Shown: piece after piece, positions 1 through 7,897 of the stretch | Position numbering within the stretch: position 1 is the first letter of the stretch | Layout: every line of letters begins with the position of its first letter | DNA from: DASWED01 sp036394995 | GTDB taxonomy: Bacteria; Actinomycetota; UBA4738; JACQTL01 | Length of the DNA stretch: 28,452 bases | Assembly (NCBI GenBank): GCA_036394995.1 | Contig: DASWED010000005.1 | Span: 1 to 28,452 of the forward strand | Direction: 5' to 3' | Notes under the pieces: generated by a model | Told to the model about the DNA's origin: nothing | Databases searched by the model: none | The model's input: only the letters and a program-made list of their open reading frames with translations | Made by a program: the position numbers and the translations under genes

Positions 1-108
1 GTGGCCAACCCCCAGCCGAAGAGACAGCCGCCGCCGGCGCCGGTCGCCCGAGGTCACCCTCCCAGCTTGGAACGACCCCCGGCGAACCGCCCCTGGAGAA
101 CGGTGTGA
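1..108 (+). CDS. possible C-terminal tail of an upstream gene
   Basis: The frame beginning at base 1 is open to a TGA at 106-108 and would encode about 35 residues rich in Pro and Arg. It has no recognisable domain. It may be the disordered tail of a gene that starts before the window, or non-coding sequence. I cannot tell which, because the frame is short and every high-GC frame tends to stay open. Confidence 0.2.
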   Translation: MANPQPKRQPPPAPVARGHPPSLERPPANRPWRTV

Positions 109-127
109 CCTGGGCTAGTCCGGTTAC

Positions 128-520
128 ATGGATACCCCCAACGGCGCTTTCACGTTCGCGGATCCGTACCGCACGATCCCGGAGTCGGCTCGCGTGTTGC
201 GGCCGGGCGGGCTCCTCGCGTTCTGCCACTCGAACCCGATCCTGGACATTGCCTGGGCGATGGACGCCGAGCATCCCGGCGAGCGGCTGGTGGCCGACTA
301 CTTCGGCATGCACCGGCTGGACGACGCGGAGGGCATGAGCTCGTTCCAACTCCCGTTCAGCGGATGGATCCGCATGTTCCATGACAACGGATTCGCCGTC
401 GAGGAACTGATCGAGGCGCGACCCGATCCCGCCGCCGTCAGCACGTACCGCGACGCCGAGGACCTGACGTGGTCCCGGCGGTGGCCCGCAGAGGCCATCT
501 GGCGCTGCCGCAAGCTCTGA
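128..520 (+). pseudogene. class I SAM methyltransferase, C-terminal fragment
   Basis: The 130 residues match the second half of a class I SAM-dependent methyltransferase. The post-motif segment ARVLRPGGLLAFCHSNP (strand 4 to 5 of the Rossmann fold) lies near residue 21, followed by the usual aromatic substrate-side region and a C-terminal GFAVEELIEARP strand. The glycine-rich SAM-binding motif I, which should lie 60 to 80 residues earlier, is absent. An in-frame TAG sits at 116-118, and no homologous upstream sequence is visible in the first 127 bases. The ATG at 128 lacks a clear Shine-Dalgarno. I read it as the surviving end of a truncated or frameshifted methyltransferase gene. The substrate cannot be told. 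Confidence 0.6.
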
Positions 521-546
521 CCGTCCGGCGTGTCAGACGGGCGGAG

Positions 547-552
547 TAGCAT
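547..552 (+). promoter_or_regulatory. putative -10 hexamer for adnA
   Basis: TAGCAT fits the actinobacterial TANNNT -10 pattern and ends ten bases before the ATG at 563. No Shine-Dalgarno is close to that ATG, so a near-leaderless transcript is likely. This supports ATG 563 over the GTG at 530, which would lie upstream of the hexamer. Confidence 0.35.
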
Positions 553-562
553 CGGGCTCGAG

Positions 563-3508
563 ATGGAATTCGTGCCCGATCCCTTGCAGGCCCGTGTCCT
601 GGAGCACGCGTCCGGACCGCTGCTGGTCACCGGAGGCCCCGGCACCGGCAAGACCGCGGTGCTCCGGGAGCGCTTCGCCCGCCTGGTGGAGGGCGGAGCC
701 GACCCGGAGCGCGTCGCGCTGGTCGTCCGGTCCCGGCGAGCGCAGCGCGAGGCCCGGGAGATCCTGCTTCAGCGCCTGCGGATGTCGCTGCCGGGGCTCC
801 GGGTCATGACCATCCACGGACTGGCGTACCACGTCATGGCCCGGCAATACCGGGCGCTCGACTACGAGTCGCCGCCGGAGATCCTCCCGGCGGCCGAACA
901 GTTCGGGAAGGTCCGGGACCTGCTGGCCGGCGAGGACCCCGCCGACTGGCCGGCGTACGGCTCGATGCTCGGGCTCCGGGGGTTCGCCGACGAGGTCCGG
1001 CAGTTCCTGCTCCGGGCCCAGGAGGCGCTCCTGCGGCCGGACGACATCCGCGCGAAGGCGGAGGCGGCCGGCCTCGCCGGCTGGGCAGAGCTGGCGGGGT
1101 TCCTCCAGCGGTACCAAGAGGTCCTCGACGGCCAGCGGATGGTCGACTTCGCGGGCCTGGTCGAACAGGCCGCCGCCGCGGCGCCCGGGGGCGAGCCGCC
1201 GTTCGACCACCTGATGGTCGACGACTTCCAGGACACGACGTTCGCCACGGAGGCGCTGCTGGCGGGCCTGCGGCCGGACACCCTGGTGGTGGCTGGCGAT
1301 CCCGGAGCGCACGTGTTCTCGTTCCAGGGATTCACCGACGAACCCATCGGCCACTTCCTCGAGAAGATGGCCGGCGCGGCGACGGTGGAGCTCGGCACGA
1401 ACCACCGGTCTGACGGAGCCCGGCTGCGGGCCGTGATCGCGCCCCACGAGTCCGAGGAGCTGGCCGCGGCCACCCGCTCACTCCGGCGCCTGCACGTGGA
1501 CGAGGAGGTCCCGTGGGGCCGGATGGCGGTGGTGGTCCGGCGGCACGGCGCCCATGTGGGCGGGTTGCTCCGGGCCCTGGACGACGCCGGGATCCCAAGG
1601 TGGACGCCGGAGCGGGGCCTGTCGCTGCTGGCGGAGCCGGCGACGTTTCCGCTGGTCCTGGCCCTGCGGTGGCTGGCCCGGCCCCAGGAGCGGGCGGCCC
1701 TGGTCGAGCCGCTCCTCACGTCCGACCTGGCCCGGATCCCCCCTGCTGTTGCGCGGGGGATGGCCCGCGCGTCGCAGCAGGCCGGGGAACCGCCGGAGGA
1801 TGCCCTGGCCCACACCGAGGGCCTCGACGCCGCGCAGGCGGGGGCCGTGGGGGATCTCCGGAAGCTCCTGGCCGAGGCCGGCACGGTGGCCGACCGCTCG
1901 GTCCTCGACGCGTTCTCGATCCTGTGGCGGGACCTCCCGTCCTCTCGTCGCCTGGTGGACCGGGCCGAACGGGACCCCGGCGCCCGGCGGGAGCTCGACG
2001 CCGTGGTGGCGCTCTCGCGCGCCGTGGCCGCGGCGGGCGAGGCCGGCGGTGCTCCGGTGGGGGCCTTCATCGACGAGCTCGAGTCCGGTGCCGAGGGGCC
2101 GGGGTACGGGGACGGGACGCCCCCGGGGCCGGCGCCCGACGCGGTCCACGTGATGACCGCGCACGGAGCCGCCGGGTCCGAGTTCGACGCGGTGGTCGTG
2201 GTCGGGGCCGTGGAGGGCAACTTCCCGAGCCTGTCGCGTCCCGAGCCCATGTTCGACCTCGCGGTGCTGGACCGGCGGATCTCCCAGTCCGAACGCAACC
2301 GCCTGCGCCTGGCGGACGAGCGCCGGCTGTTCCGGATGGTCCTGGCCCGGGCCCGGCGTGACGTCGTGCTCACCGCCACGGACCGCCAGGAGGACCCGTC
2401 GCTCTCGGCTCGGTCCCGGTTCGTGGAGGAGGCCGGGGCGAAGTGGGAACGGCTGAGCCGAACCGGCGCCGCCGGGGCTCCGCTGTCCTCGGCCGAGGCC
2501 GCGGCGGCGTGGCGCCGGACGCTGGCGGGTGGCGCGGAGAACCCGGAGACGGAGGCGGCCCCCGGTCCAGCGGCCCGGCTGGCAGCGCTCGACGGGCTGG
2601 CGGCGCTCGGGGTGGATCCCTCGGCGTGGTGGTTCCAGCGCGGCTGGACCGACACCGGCCGCCCCCTCCACGAGACCGTTCGGGTGTCGTTCTCCCGCCT
2701 GGACACGCTGGAGAACTGCGAGCTGCAGTACGTGCTGAACGAGGAGCTCGGCCTGGGGAGCCAGAGCGGCTACCACGCGTGGGTCGGACACCTCGTCCAC
2801 GCCCTGGTGGAGGAGTACGAGAACGGCGATCTGCCCCAGACGCTCGAGGGGCTGTGCGACGCCGCGAACGCCCGGTGGCGCCGCGAGGAGTTCCCGTCGT
2901 TCGCGGTGTCGGAGGCGTTCCGGAGGCTGGTGACGGAGGTCATGCTCGCCAACTGGTACGCGGCGTACGGCGACTGGCCGTCGCTCGGCCGGGAGGTCCG
3001 GTTCCAGTTCGAGTTCGACGGCGCCACCGTCACCGGGGTCATCGACCGCGTGGAGGAGGTCACCTCGGGCGGCAACCGGATCGTCGACTACAAGACCGGC
3101 AAGCCGGAGCGGGCGAAGAAGGCCGAGGACAACCTCCAGCTCGGGATCTACGTGCTCGCCGTGGAGGAAGCCGAGGAGCTGGCAGCGTTTCGTCCGGTCC
3201 GGGCGGTCGAGCTCGCGTTCGTCCGGGGGACGGAGCGGGAGCCGGATCGCGTGGCCAGGATCCCGTGGATGCCCTCGGGCGACCACCGACAGGAGTACCG
3301 GGATGCCATGCGCGAGCGCCTGTCCGGCCTGATCGAACGGATCCGGACCATGACGGCGGGGGAGACCTACCGGCCCAACCCCGCCGCGAACTGCCGGTAC
3401 TGCGATTTCCAGACCATGTGCCCGCTGTGGCCGGAGGGCGCGCCGCTGTTCCCCGCCGCGGACCCGGCGCCGAGGGCCGCGGGCATCCGCGAGGAGGCCC
3501 GGACATGA
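563..3508 (+). CDS. adnA: AdnA-like subunit: UvrD-type motor plus Fe-S nuclease
   Basis: This is one subunit of the heterodimeric helicase-nuclease that resects DNA double-strand breaks in mycobacteria and relatives. From ATG 563 it has 981 residues; a GTG at 530 would add 11. Walker A GGPGTGKT is at 24-31 and the Walker B position DDFQDT at 220-225. Helicase motifs III, V and VI are degenerate: AGDPGAHVFSFQG replaces the usual GDPDQSIY pattern, MTAHGAAGSEFD replaces MTIHxAKGLEFD, and VLARARR replaces LTRAR. The C-terminus is a RecB/AddB-like PD-(D/E)XK nuclease with DYKTGK near 842 and four cysteines for a 4Fe-4S cluster (Cys719, then C-x2-C-x5-C at 944-953). In characterised AdnAB the AdnA motor is the lesser one, which fits the eroded motifs. 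The stop overlaps the adnB start (ATGA). Confidence 0.85.
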   Translation: MEFVPDPLQARVLEHASGPLLVTGGPGTGKTAVLRERFARLVEGGADPERVALVVRSRRAQREAREILLQRLRMSLPGLRVMTIHGLAYHVMARQYRALDYESPPEILPAAEQFGKVRDLLAGEDPADWPAYGSMLGLRGFADEVRQFLLRAQEALLRPDDIRAKAEAAGLAGWAELAGFLQRYQEVLDGQRMVDFAGLVEQAAAAAPGGEPPFDHLMVDDFQDTTFATEALLAGLRPDTLVVAGDPGAHVFSFQGFTDEPIGHFLEKMAGAATVELGTNHRSDGARLRAVIAPHESEELAAATRSLRRLHVDEEVPWGRMAVVVRRHGAHVGGLLRALDDAGIPRWTPERGLSLLAEPATFPLVLALRWLARPQERAALVEPLLTSDLARIPPAVARGMARASQQAGEPPEDALAHTEGLDAAQAGAVGDLRKLLAEAGTVADRSVLDAFSILWRDLPSSRRLVDRAERDPGARRELDAVVALSRAVAAAGEAGGAPVGAFIDELESGAEGPGYGDGTPPGPAPDAVHVMTAHGAAGSEFDAVVVVGAVEGNFPSLSRPEPMFDLAVLDRRISQSERNRLRLADERRLFRMVLARARRDVVLTATDRQEDPSLSARSRFVEEAGAKWERLSRTGAAGAPLSSAEAAAAWRRTLAGGAENPETEAAPGPAARLAALDGLAALGVDPSAWWFQRGWTDTGRPLHETVRVSFSRLDTLENCELQYVLNEELGLGSQSGYHAWVGHLVHALVEEYENGDLPQTLEGLCDAANARWRREEFPSFAVSEAFRRLVTEVMLANWYAAYGDWPSLGREVRFQFEFDGATVTGVIDRVEEVTSGGNRIVDYKTGKPERAKKAEDNLQLGIYVLAVEEAEELAAFRPVRAVELAFVRGTEREPDRVARIPWMPSGDHRQEYRDAMRERLSGLIERIRTMTAGETYRPNPAANCRYCDFQTMCPLWPEGAPLFPAADPAPRAAGIREEART

Positions 3509-6500
3509 CCGCGTTCCCAGCGGAGGTGGTCGCGGCCATGGGGTCGGAGCCGACCGAGGAGCAGTGGCGGGCCATCTCGATGCCGCTCGAGCCGTACGTG
3601 GTGGTGGCCGGCGCGGGGTCCGGGAAGACCTCGGTGATGGCTGCCCGGATCGTGTACCTGGCGCTGGTCGCGCTGGGCCGGGTGGACACCGGCCATCCCG
3701 GCGTGCTGCCGGGCAACGTCCTGTGCCTGACGTTCACGAACAAGGCCACCGAGAACCTCGTGCTCCGGGTCCGCCGGGCCCTGCGCACCCTCGACCTCCC
3801 CGAGGGCGAGGAGCCGGAGATCCTCAACTACCACGGGTTCGCCGCGCAGATCCTGGACCGCCACGGCCTCCGGGCGGGAATCGAGCCCGGGCAGCGGGTC
3901 CTCACGCCGGCCCAGCGGACGGAGCTGTGCCGGATGGTCCTGGAGCGGATGTCGTTCCGCCACGCCAGGGCAGAGTGGCAGCCCACCCTGATCGGCAACA
4001 TCCTGGACCTGGCCGACCAGTGCGCGAACCATCGGGTGGACCTCGACGAGGTCATCCGGTTCAACTCGGAGCAGCTGGAACGGCTCCGGGAGTTCCGCAG
4101 CGAGAACCCCTACCAGGCCGCACTGCAGCGGATCGAGCTGGCCGAGGCCGCGAAGGTGTTCGAAGCCCTGAAGCGGGAACGGGGCGCGATCGACTTCGGG
4201 GACCAGATCACGCTGGCCCTGGACGTGGTGGAGCGCAACCCGGACGTGTGTGCCCAGTACCGGGAGCGCTTCTCGGCGGTGCTGCTCGACGAGTACCAGG
4301 ACACGAACGTGGCCCAGGCCCGACTCATCGCCGAGGTGTTCGGCGGGGGCTTCCCGGTCACCGCCGTGGGCGACCCCGACCAGAACATCTACGCATGGCG
4401 CGGGGCGTCGCTGTTCAACCTGCTGAACTTCCCGAAGCAGTTCCCGCGGGCCGACGGGTCCCCGGCCCGGAAGCTTCCCCTGTACACGAACTTCCGCTCC
4501 GGGGCCCGAATCCTGGCCGCCGCCGACACCATCATCGGCCCCGTTCCGGTGAACCAGCGTCCCGACCCCGACAAGGAGCTCCGGCCGTGGCCGGCGAACG
4601 GCGACGGCGAGGTCACCGTGATCCGCTGCTCCGACGAGTGGGCGGAGGCAGCGTGGATCGCCGAGCGGATCATGGAACGACACCGGGCCGGCGACACGTG
4701 GTCGTCGGTGGCCGTGCTGTGCCGGGCCAGCCGGCTGTTCCCGGCGCTGCAGGAGGCCTTCGCCGAACGCTCGATCCCCGCGGAGTTCGTGGGGCTGTCG
4801 GGGCTCCTGAAGCTGCCCGAGGTGGTGGAGGTCCTGGCGTATGCCCGGGCGGTCGCGGACTCGACGGCCAGCGTGGCCCTGGCCCGGATCCTCCTCGGGC
4901 CGCGGTACCGGGTCGGGTTCAAGGATCTGGCTCGTGTGGCGGCCTGGGCCAAGGAGCGGAACTACGGGCTGCGGGAGTCGGAGGAGGGCGAGGTCGCGCC
5001 GTTCCTGTTCGCGGAGGCCCTGGAGCACCTCGACGAGGTCGAGCACCTGTCGGAGGAAGCCGGCCGCCGGCTGGAGGAGTTCAGGGCCGAGCTGGCGTCG
5101 CTCAGGGACGAGGCTCGGCGGCCGGTCGGAGAGTTCCTGGCCGAGGTGGTCCGCCGGACCGGCCTCCTGGCCGAGCTCGACGCCAGCCCCGACGCGGTGC
5201 TGGCCACGGCCCGGCGCAGGAACATCGCCGCGTTCCTCGACGAGGTCCACGCGTTCACGCCCGTGGAGGGCGAGCTGACCCTCCGCGCGTTCCTGGACTA
5301 CGTGGATGTCGTGGAGGACGCCGAGCGCCAGGAGTGGTCGCCGGTGCAGCCGAGCGACGCCGACTCGGTGAAGGTCATGACCATCCACCAGGCCAAGGGG
5401 CTCGAGTTCGACACGGTGTTCGTGCCGGGGATGGCCAAGGACGTCCTGCCGAACAACCGCCTGCAGCACAACCCGGCGGAGAAGGGCAAATCACTCGACT
5501 TCGAGCTCCGGGGGGACCGCGACGTGCTTCCGACGTTCGAGGGGAACCTCCGGGAGTTCTGGCGGAAGCTCAAGGACCAGGAGCTCATCGAGGAACGCCG
5601 GACGGCGTACGTCGGGCTCACCCGGGCCAGGCGTCGCCTGCTCTGCTCCGGCTCCCACTGGTACGGCGACGGCGAATACGCGAAGAAGCCGAGCGAGTTC
5701 CTGGAGGACCTGCTCGAGTGGGGCGAGGAGTCGGGGGAGGCGTCGGTGGACAGGGGCCCGGAGGCTGGCGACGAGCACCCCGCGAGACACCATCGGGAGC
5801 GGCTGGTGCGCGACTGGCCCGGACCGGCCGGGGACGACGACGCCGACGAGCTGTTCCCGGGCGGATGGCGGCGGGCGGCGCTGGACGCGGCCTCGGGCGG
5901 CGGCGTGCCCGCCCAGATGGTGGGCGAGCTGAGCGGTTCCGACCGCGAGGCCTTCGAGGCGGCAGCGGCCGAGCACCGGAGCCTGGCCTCACACCTGCTG
6001 GAACGGGAGCGCCCCGCCCCGCCCGCGCCGTGGATGCCCGCGACCATCGCCGTCGGCGGGATCGTGGACTACGCGAGGTGCCCGAAGCGCTTCTACTGGT
6101 CGGTGGTCCGACCGCTGCCGCGTTTCAGCGGACCGGCGGCGCGGATCGGAACCGAGATCCACCGCTGGATCGAACGGCAGTCCTCGGGTCAGACCTCGCT
6201 GATCGACCTCGACCAGCCGCCGGACCTGACCCCCGAGGAGCTGACCGGCGAGCCGGGACGGATGGATCGCCTGCGCCAGGCATTCCTGGACAGCCGGTTC
6301 GGCGGGAAAGTCCCGCTGTTCGCCGAACGGGCCTTCCTGCTGCACGTCGACGGCTTCGTGCTGAGCGGGCGGATCGACGCGATCTACGGCGAGCCGGAGG
6401 GGCGGTGGGAGGTCGTCGACTACAAGACCGGCCGCCGGGCCGACCCGGCGGATCCTCTGACCCGGCTCCAGCTCGACGTGTACGCACTGGCCTGCGCCAC

Positions 6501-6756
6501 CGTGTGGGGCAAACGACCGGAGGACCTCCACATCGTGTACCTGTATCTCTCCGAAGGCCTGGAGGACGCCTGGGATGCCGGCGACGTGGAACAGACCCGA
6601 GCTCGGGTGGCGACGTGGTTGCGCGGCATGGCCGACGGGAGGTTCGATCCGACCCCCGGGTCGCAGTGTCACCACTGCGACTTCCAGTCGTTCTGCGACG
6701 CCGGCCGGACGTTCGTGAGGGCGAACGAGAAGGCCGGCTCAGGGCGGACGCGCTAG
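3505..6756 (+). CDS. adnB: AdnB-like subunit: UvrD-type helicase plus Fe-S nuclease
   Basis: This is the partner subunit, and the likely translocating motor of the AdnAB resection machine. The start at 3505 is fixed by the 4-base ATGA overlap with adnA; an open frame runs further upstream but lies antisense or out of frame to adnA coding. It has 1083 residues, close to mycobacterial AdnB. All UF1A helicase motifs look intact: AGAGSGKT at 35-42, LTFTNKATENL, DEYQDT at 262-267, GDPDQNIYAWRG, NFRSGARIL, MTIHQAKGLEFD near 625 and YVGLTRARRRL. The C-terminal nuclease has GRIDAIYG, VVDYKTGRR (Asp972) and an Fe-S cysteine set (Cys859, then C1055-x2-C1058-x5-C1064). Compared with AdnA the motor motifs are canonical, so ATP-driven unwinding probably resides here. 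The last four bases overlap the end of the convergent small gene. Confidence 0.88.
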   Translation: MTAFPAEVVAAMGSEPTEEQWRAISMPLEPYVVVAGAGSGKTSVMAARIVYLALVALGRVDTGHPGVLPGNVLCLTFTNKATENLVLRVRRALRTLDLPEGEEPEILNYHGFAAQILDRHGLRAGIEPGQRVLTPAQRTELCRMVLERMSFRHARAEWQPTLIGNILDLADQCANHRVDLDEVIRFNSEQLERLREFRSENPYQAALQRIELAEAAKVFEALKRERGAIDFGDQITLALDVVERNPDVCAQYRERFSAVLLDEYQDTNVAQARLIAEVFGGGFPVTAVGDPDQNIYAWRGASLFNLLNFPKQFPRADGSPARKLPLYTNFRSGARILAAADTIIGPVPVNQRPDPDKELRPWPANGDGEVTVIRCSDEWAEAAWIAERIMERHRAGDTWSSVAVLCRASRLFPALQEAFAERSIPAEFVGLSGLLKLPEVVEVLAYARAVADSTASVALARILLGPRYRVGFKDLARVAAWAKERNYGLRESEEGEVAPFLFAEALEHLDEVEHLSEEAGRRLEEFRAELASLRDEARRPVGEFLAEVVRRTGLLAELDASPDAVLATARRRNIAAFLDEVHAFTPVEGELTLRAFLDYVDVVEDAERQEWSPVQPSDADSVKVMTIHQAKGLEFDTVFVPGMAKDVLPNNRLQHNPAEKGKSLDFELRGDRDVLPTFEGNLREFWRKLKDQELIEERRTAYVGLTRARRRLLCSGSHWYGDGEYAKKPSEFLEDLLEWGEESGEASVDRGPEAGDEHPARHHRERLVRDWPGPAGDDDADELFPGGWRRAALDAASGGGVPAQMVGELSGSDREAFEAAAAEHRSLASHLLERERPAPPAPWMPATIAVGGIVDYARCPKRFYWSVVRPLPRFSGPAARIGTEIHRWIERQSSGQTSLIDLDQPPDLTPEELTGEPGRMDRLRQAFLDSRFGGKVPLFAERAFLLHVDGFVLSGRIDAIYGEPEGRWEVVDYKTGRRADPADPLTRLQLDVYALACATVWGKRPEDLHIVYLYLSEGLEDAWDAGDVEQTRARVATWLRGMADGRFDPTPGSQCHHCDFQSFCDAGRTFVRANEKAGSGRTR

Positions 6757-7046
6757 GTCGACGACGGCCACTCGGGCCTCTTGGGCTTCTCGGCGAGGAG
6801 GTCGTCGAGGGATCGCTTCGGCTTCTGGTCCCTGGTCATCAGGTCGTCGAGGCCGGAGCCTCCGGCGCCGGGCTCCAGGTCACCGGCCGCGTCGAGCATC
6901 TCCTCGAGGGACTTGCCCGCGCTGCCCTTGAGGCGGATGCGGAGGGCGGCCAGCACCGAGGCGTGCCGGTCGGACAGACCCTGCGCCACCTTGATCTCCG
7001 TGAGGGTCTCCTCGGCCCTCCGGAGGAGCTTCTCGTCCTCGTCCAT
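6753..7046 (-). CDS. small acidic/charged protein of unknown function
   Basis: I do not recognise this 97-residue protein. It begins MDEDEKLLRRAEETLTEI, is predicted largely helical and charged, and has two short similar blocks, SLEEMLDAAGDL and SLDDLLAEKPKR. It has no membrane segment or signal peptide. The ATG at 7046 is preceded by GAAGGGACC, a reasonable Shine-Dalgarno; an open frame continues upstream, but its sequence there runs antisense into the vapB promoter and is not protein-like. The gene is convergent with adnB (stops overlap by four bases) and divergent from vapB. Codon-position GC bias and the defined start make it a plausible real gene. Confidence 0.6.
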   Translation of the reverse strand: MDEDEKLLRRAEETLTEIKVAQGLSDRHASVLAALRIRLKGSAGKSLEEMLDAAGDLEPGAGGSGLDDLMTRDQKPKRSLDDLLAEKPKRPEWPSST

Positions 7047-7100
7047 GGTCCCTTCAGTCTGCCACTGCGGCCAGCAGGGCTCCACGTCGGCCCGAGGGAA

Positions 7101-7134
7101 TGTGGGAAACTGTGGTCCACATGATGGACTGTGG
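7101..7134 (+). promoter_or_regulatory. repeat-rich promoter/operator of vapBC
   Basis: TGTGG occurs three times (7101, 7111, 7130), and a longer direct repeat ACTGTGG is at 7109 and 7128, 19 bases apart. Between them lies a perfect inverted repeat GTCCA-CATGA-TGGAC (7115-7129). A Shine-Dalgarno GGGAGG follows at 7141. Ribbon-helix-helix antitoxins usually bind such short repeats to repress their own operon, so this is the likely autoregulatory operator. Binding is inferred. Confidence 0.45.
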
Positions 7135-7155
7135 ATAGAAGGGAGGCGGCGGCAC

Positions 7156-7389
7156 ATGGCGAAGCGGAACCTCACCCTCCAGCTCGAGGACGACGTGATC
7201 AGGCGGGCCAAGGTCTCGGCGGCGAGGCGGGGGACCTCGGTGAGCGGCCTCGTGGCTCGAGAGCTGGAGGAGCTGGTCGCGAGGGACGAGCGCTATGAGG
7301 AGGCCTGGCGCCGAGCCCGGGAGATCATGGAGGCGTCCGTGGCCCGAGGCGGACGAACGTGGCAACGCGACGAGCTCCATGACCGTTGA
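7156..7389 (+). CDS. vapB: VapB-type ribbon-helix-helix antitoxin
   Basis: This 77-residue protein has an N-terminal beta strand (NLTLQLEDDVIRRAKV) followed by two helices (RRGTSVSGLVARELEELV). That is the ribbon-helix-helix DNA-binding arrangement of CopG/MetJ-like antitoxins. The C-terminal half is a charged helix, REIMEASVARGGRTWQRDEL, of the kind that wraps the PIN toxin. The start at 7156 has GGGAGG about ten bases upstream; the longer upstream frame is non-homologous. It overlaps the toxin frame by 11 bases, typical of type II pairs. It probably represses its own promoter through the repeats just upstream and neutralises the downstream RNase. The partner is clear; the subfamily name is a convention. 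Confidence 0.75.
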   Translation: MAKRNLTLQLEDDVIRRAKVSAARRGTSVSGLVARELEELVARDERYEEAWRRAREIMEASVARGGRTWQRDELHDR

Positions 7390-7819
7390 TCCCATGCCCG
7401 GCTCGGAGCTGACTTTCGTCGACGCCAACGTGTTGGCCTACGCCCACGATCGCTCGGATCCCCGGAAACAGTCGATCGCGCAGGGGCTCCTCGAGTCCCT
7501 GTGGCAGAGCGAGTCGGGTTTGCTCAGCACCCAGGTCCTCCAGGAGTTCTATTCCGTGGCCACGAGGAAGTTCGATCCTCCGATGCGCCCGACGGCCGCA
7601 CGTGAGGTCGTTTCGCTGTACGGGCAATGGCGAATCGTCCCGATCGACGTGGCATTGATCCTCGACGCCTCGAGACTGGAAGAGCGACACCGCCTCTCCT
7701 TCTGGGACGCCCTGATCGTCGAGGCGGCGAGGCGAGCGGGAGCCAGCAGCATCGCGACGGAGGATCTGCAGCCCGGGCGCCGGTTCGGACGGATCGCGAT
7801 CGAGAACCCGTTCGCGTAG
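7379..7819 (+). CDS. vapC: VapC-type PIN-domain RNase toxin
   Basis: This is a 146-residue PIN-domain ribonuclease. The expected acidic residues that bind the metal are present: Asp15 in FVDANVLAYAHD, Glu56 in QVLQEFYSVATRK, Asp110 in SFWDALIVEAARR, and Glu128/Asp129 in IATEDLQPG. Free of its antitoxin it would cleave RNA (tRNA or rRNA in characterised VapCs) and stop growth. ATG 7379 overlaps vapB by 11 bases; an in-frame ATG at 7394, just after the vapB stop, is an alternative. The catalytic set is complete, so the toxin is probably active. The target is unknown. Confidence 0.8.
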   Translation: MTVDPMPGSELTFVDANVLAYAHDRSDPRKQSIAQGLLESLWQSESGLLSTQVLQEFYSVATRKFDPPMRPTAAREVVSLYGQWRIVPIDVALILDASRLEERHRLSFWDALIVEAARRAGASSIATEDLQPGRRFGRIAIENPFA

Positions 7820-7885
7820 GCCGTTCGCAGAAGACAGGCGGCAACTCGCCGGCCACCCCCGAACGATCGTCTTCGGCCGTCCGCG

Positions 7886-7891
7886 TACCAT
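7886..7891 (+). promoter_or_regulatory. putative -10 hexamer for leaderless hemY
   Basis: TACCAT lies exactly six bases before the GTG start at 7898. That spacing puts transcription initiation at or next to the start codon, and no Shine-Dalgarno is present. Confidence 0.4.
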
Positions 7892-7897
7892 CGCCGG

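Noticed and set aside
862..3286. Long open frames on the minus strand opposite adnA
   Set aside because: They are shadows of high-GC coding sequence, have no protein family pattern, and the plus strand holds all helicase and nuclease motifs.
2443..3504. N-terminal extension of adnB giving a protein of 1437 residues
   Set aside because: The stretch lies over adnA coding sequence in another frame, is Arg/Gly/Pro-rich, and the ATGA overlap at 3505 fixes the true start.
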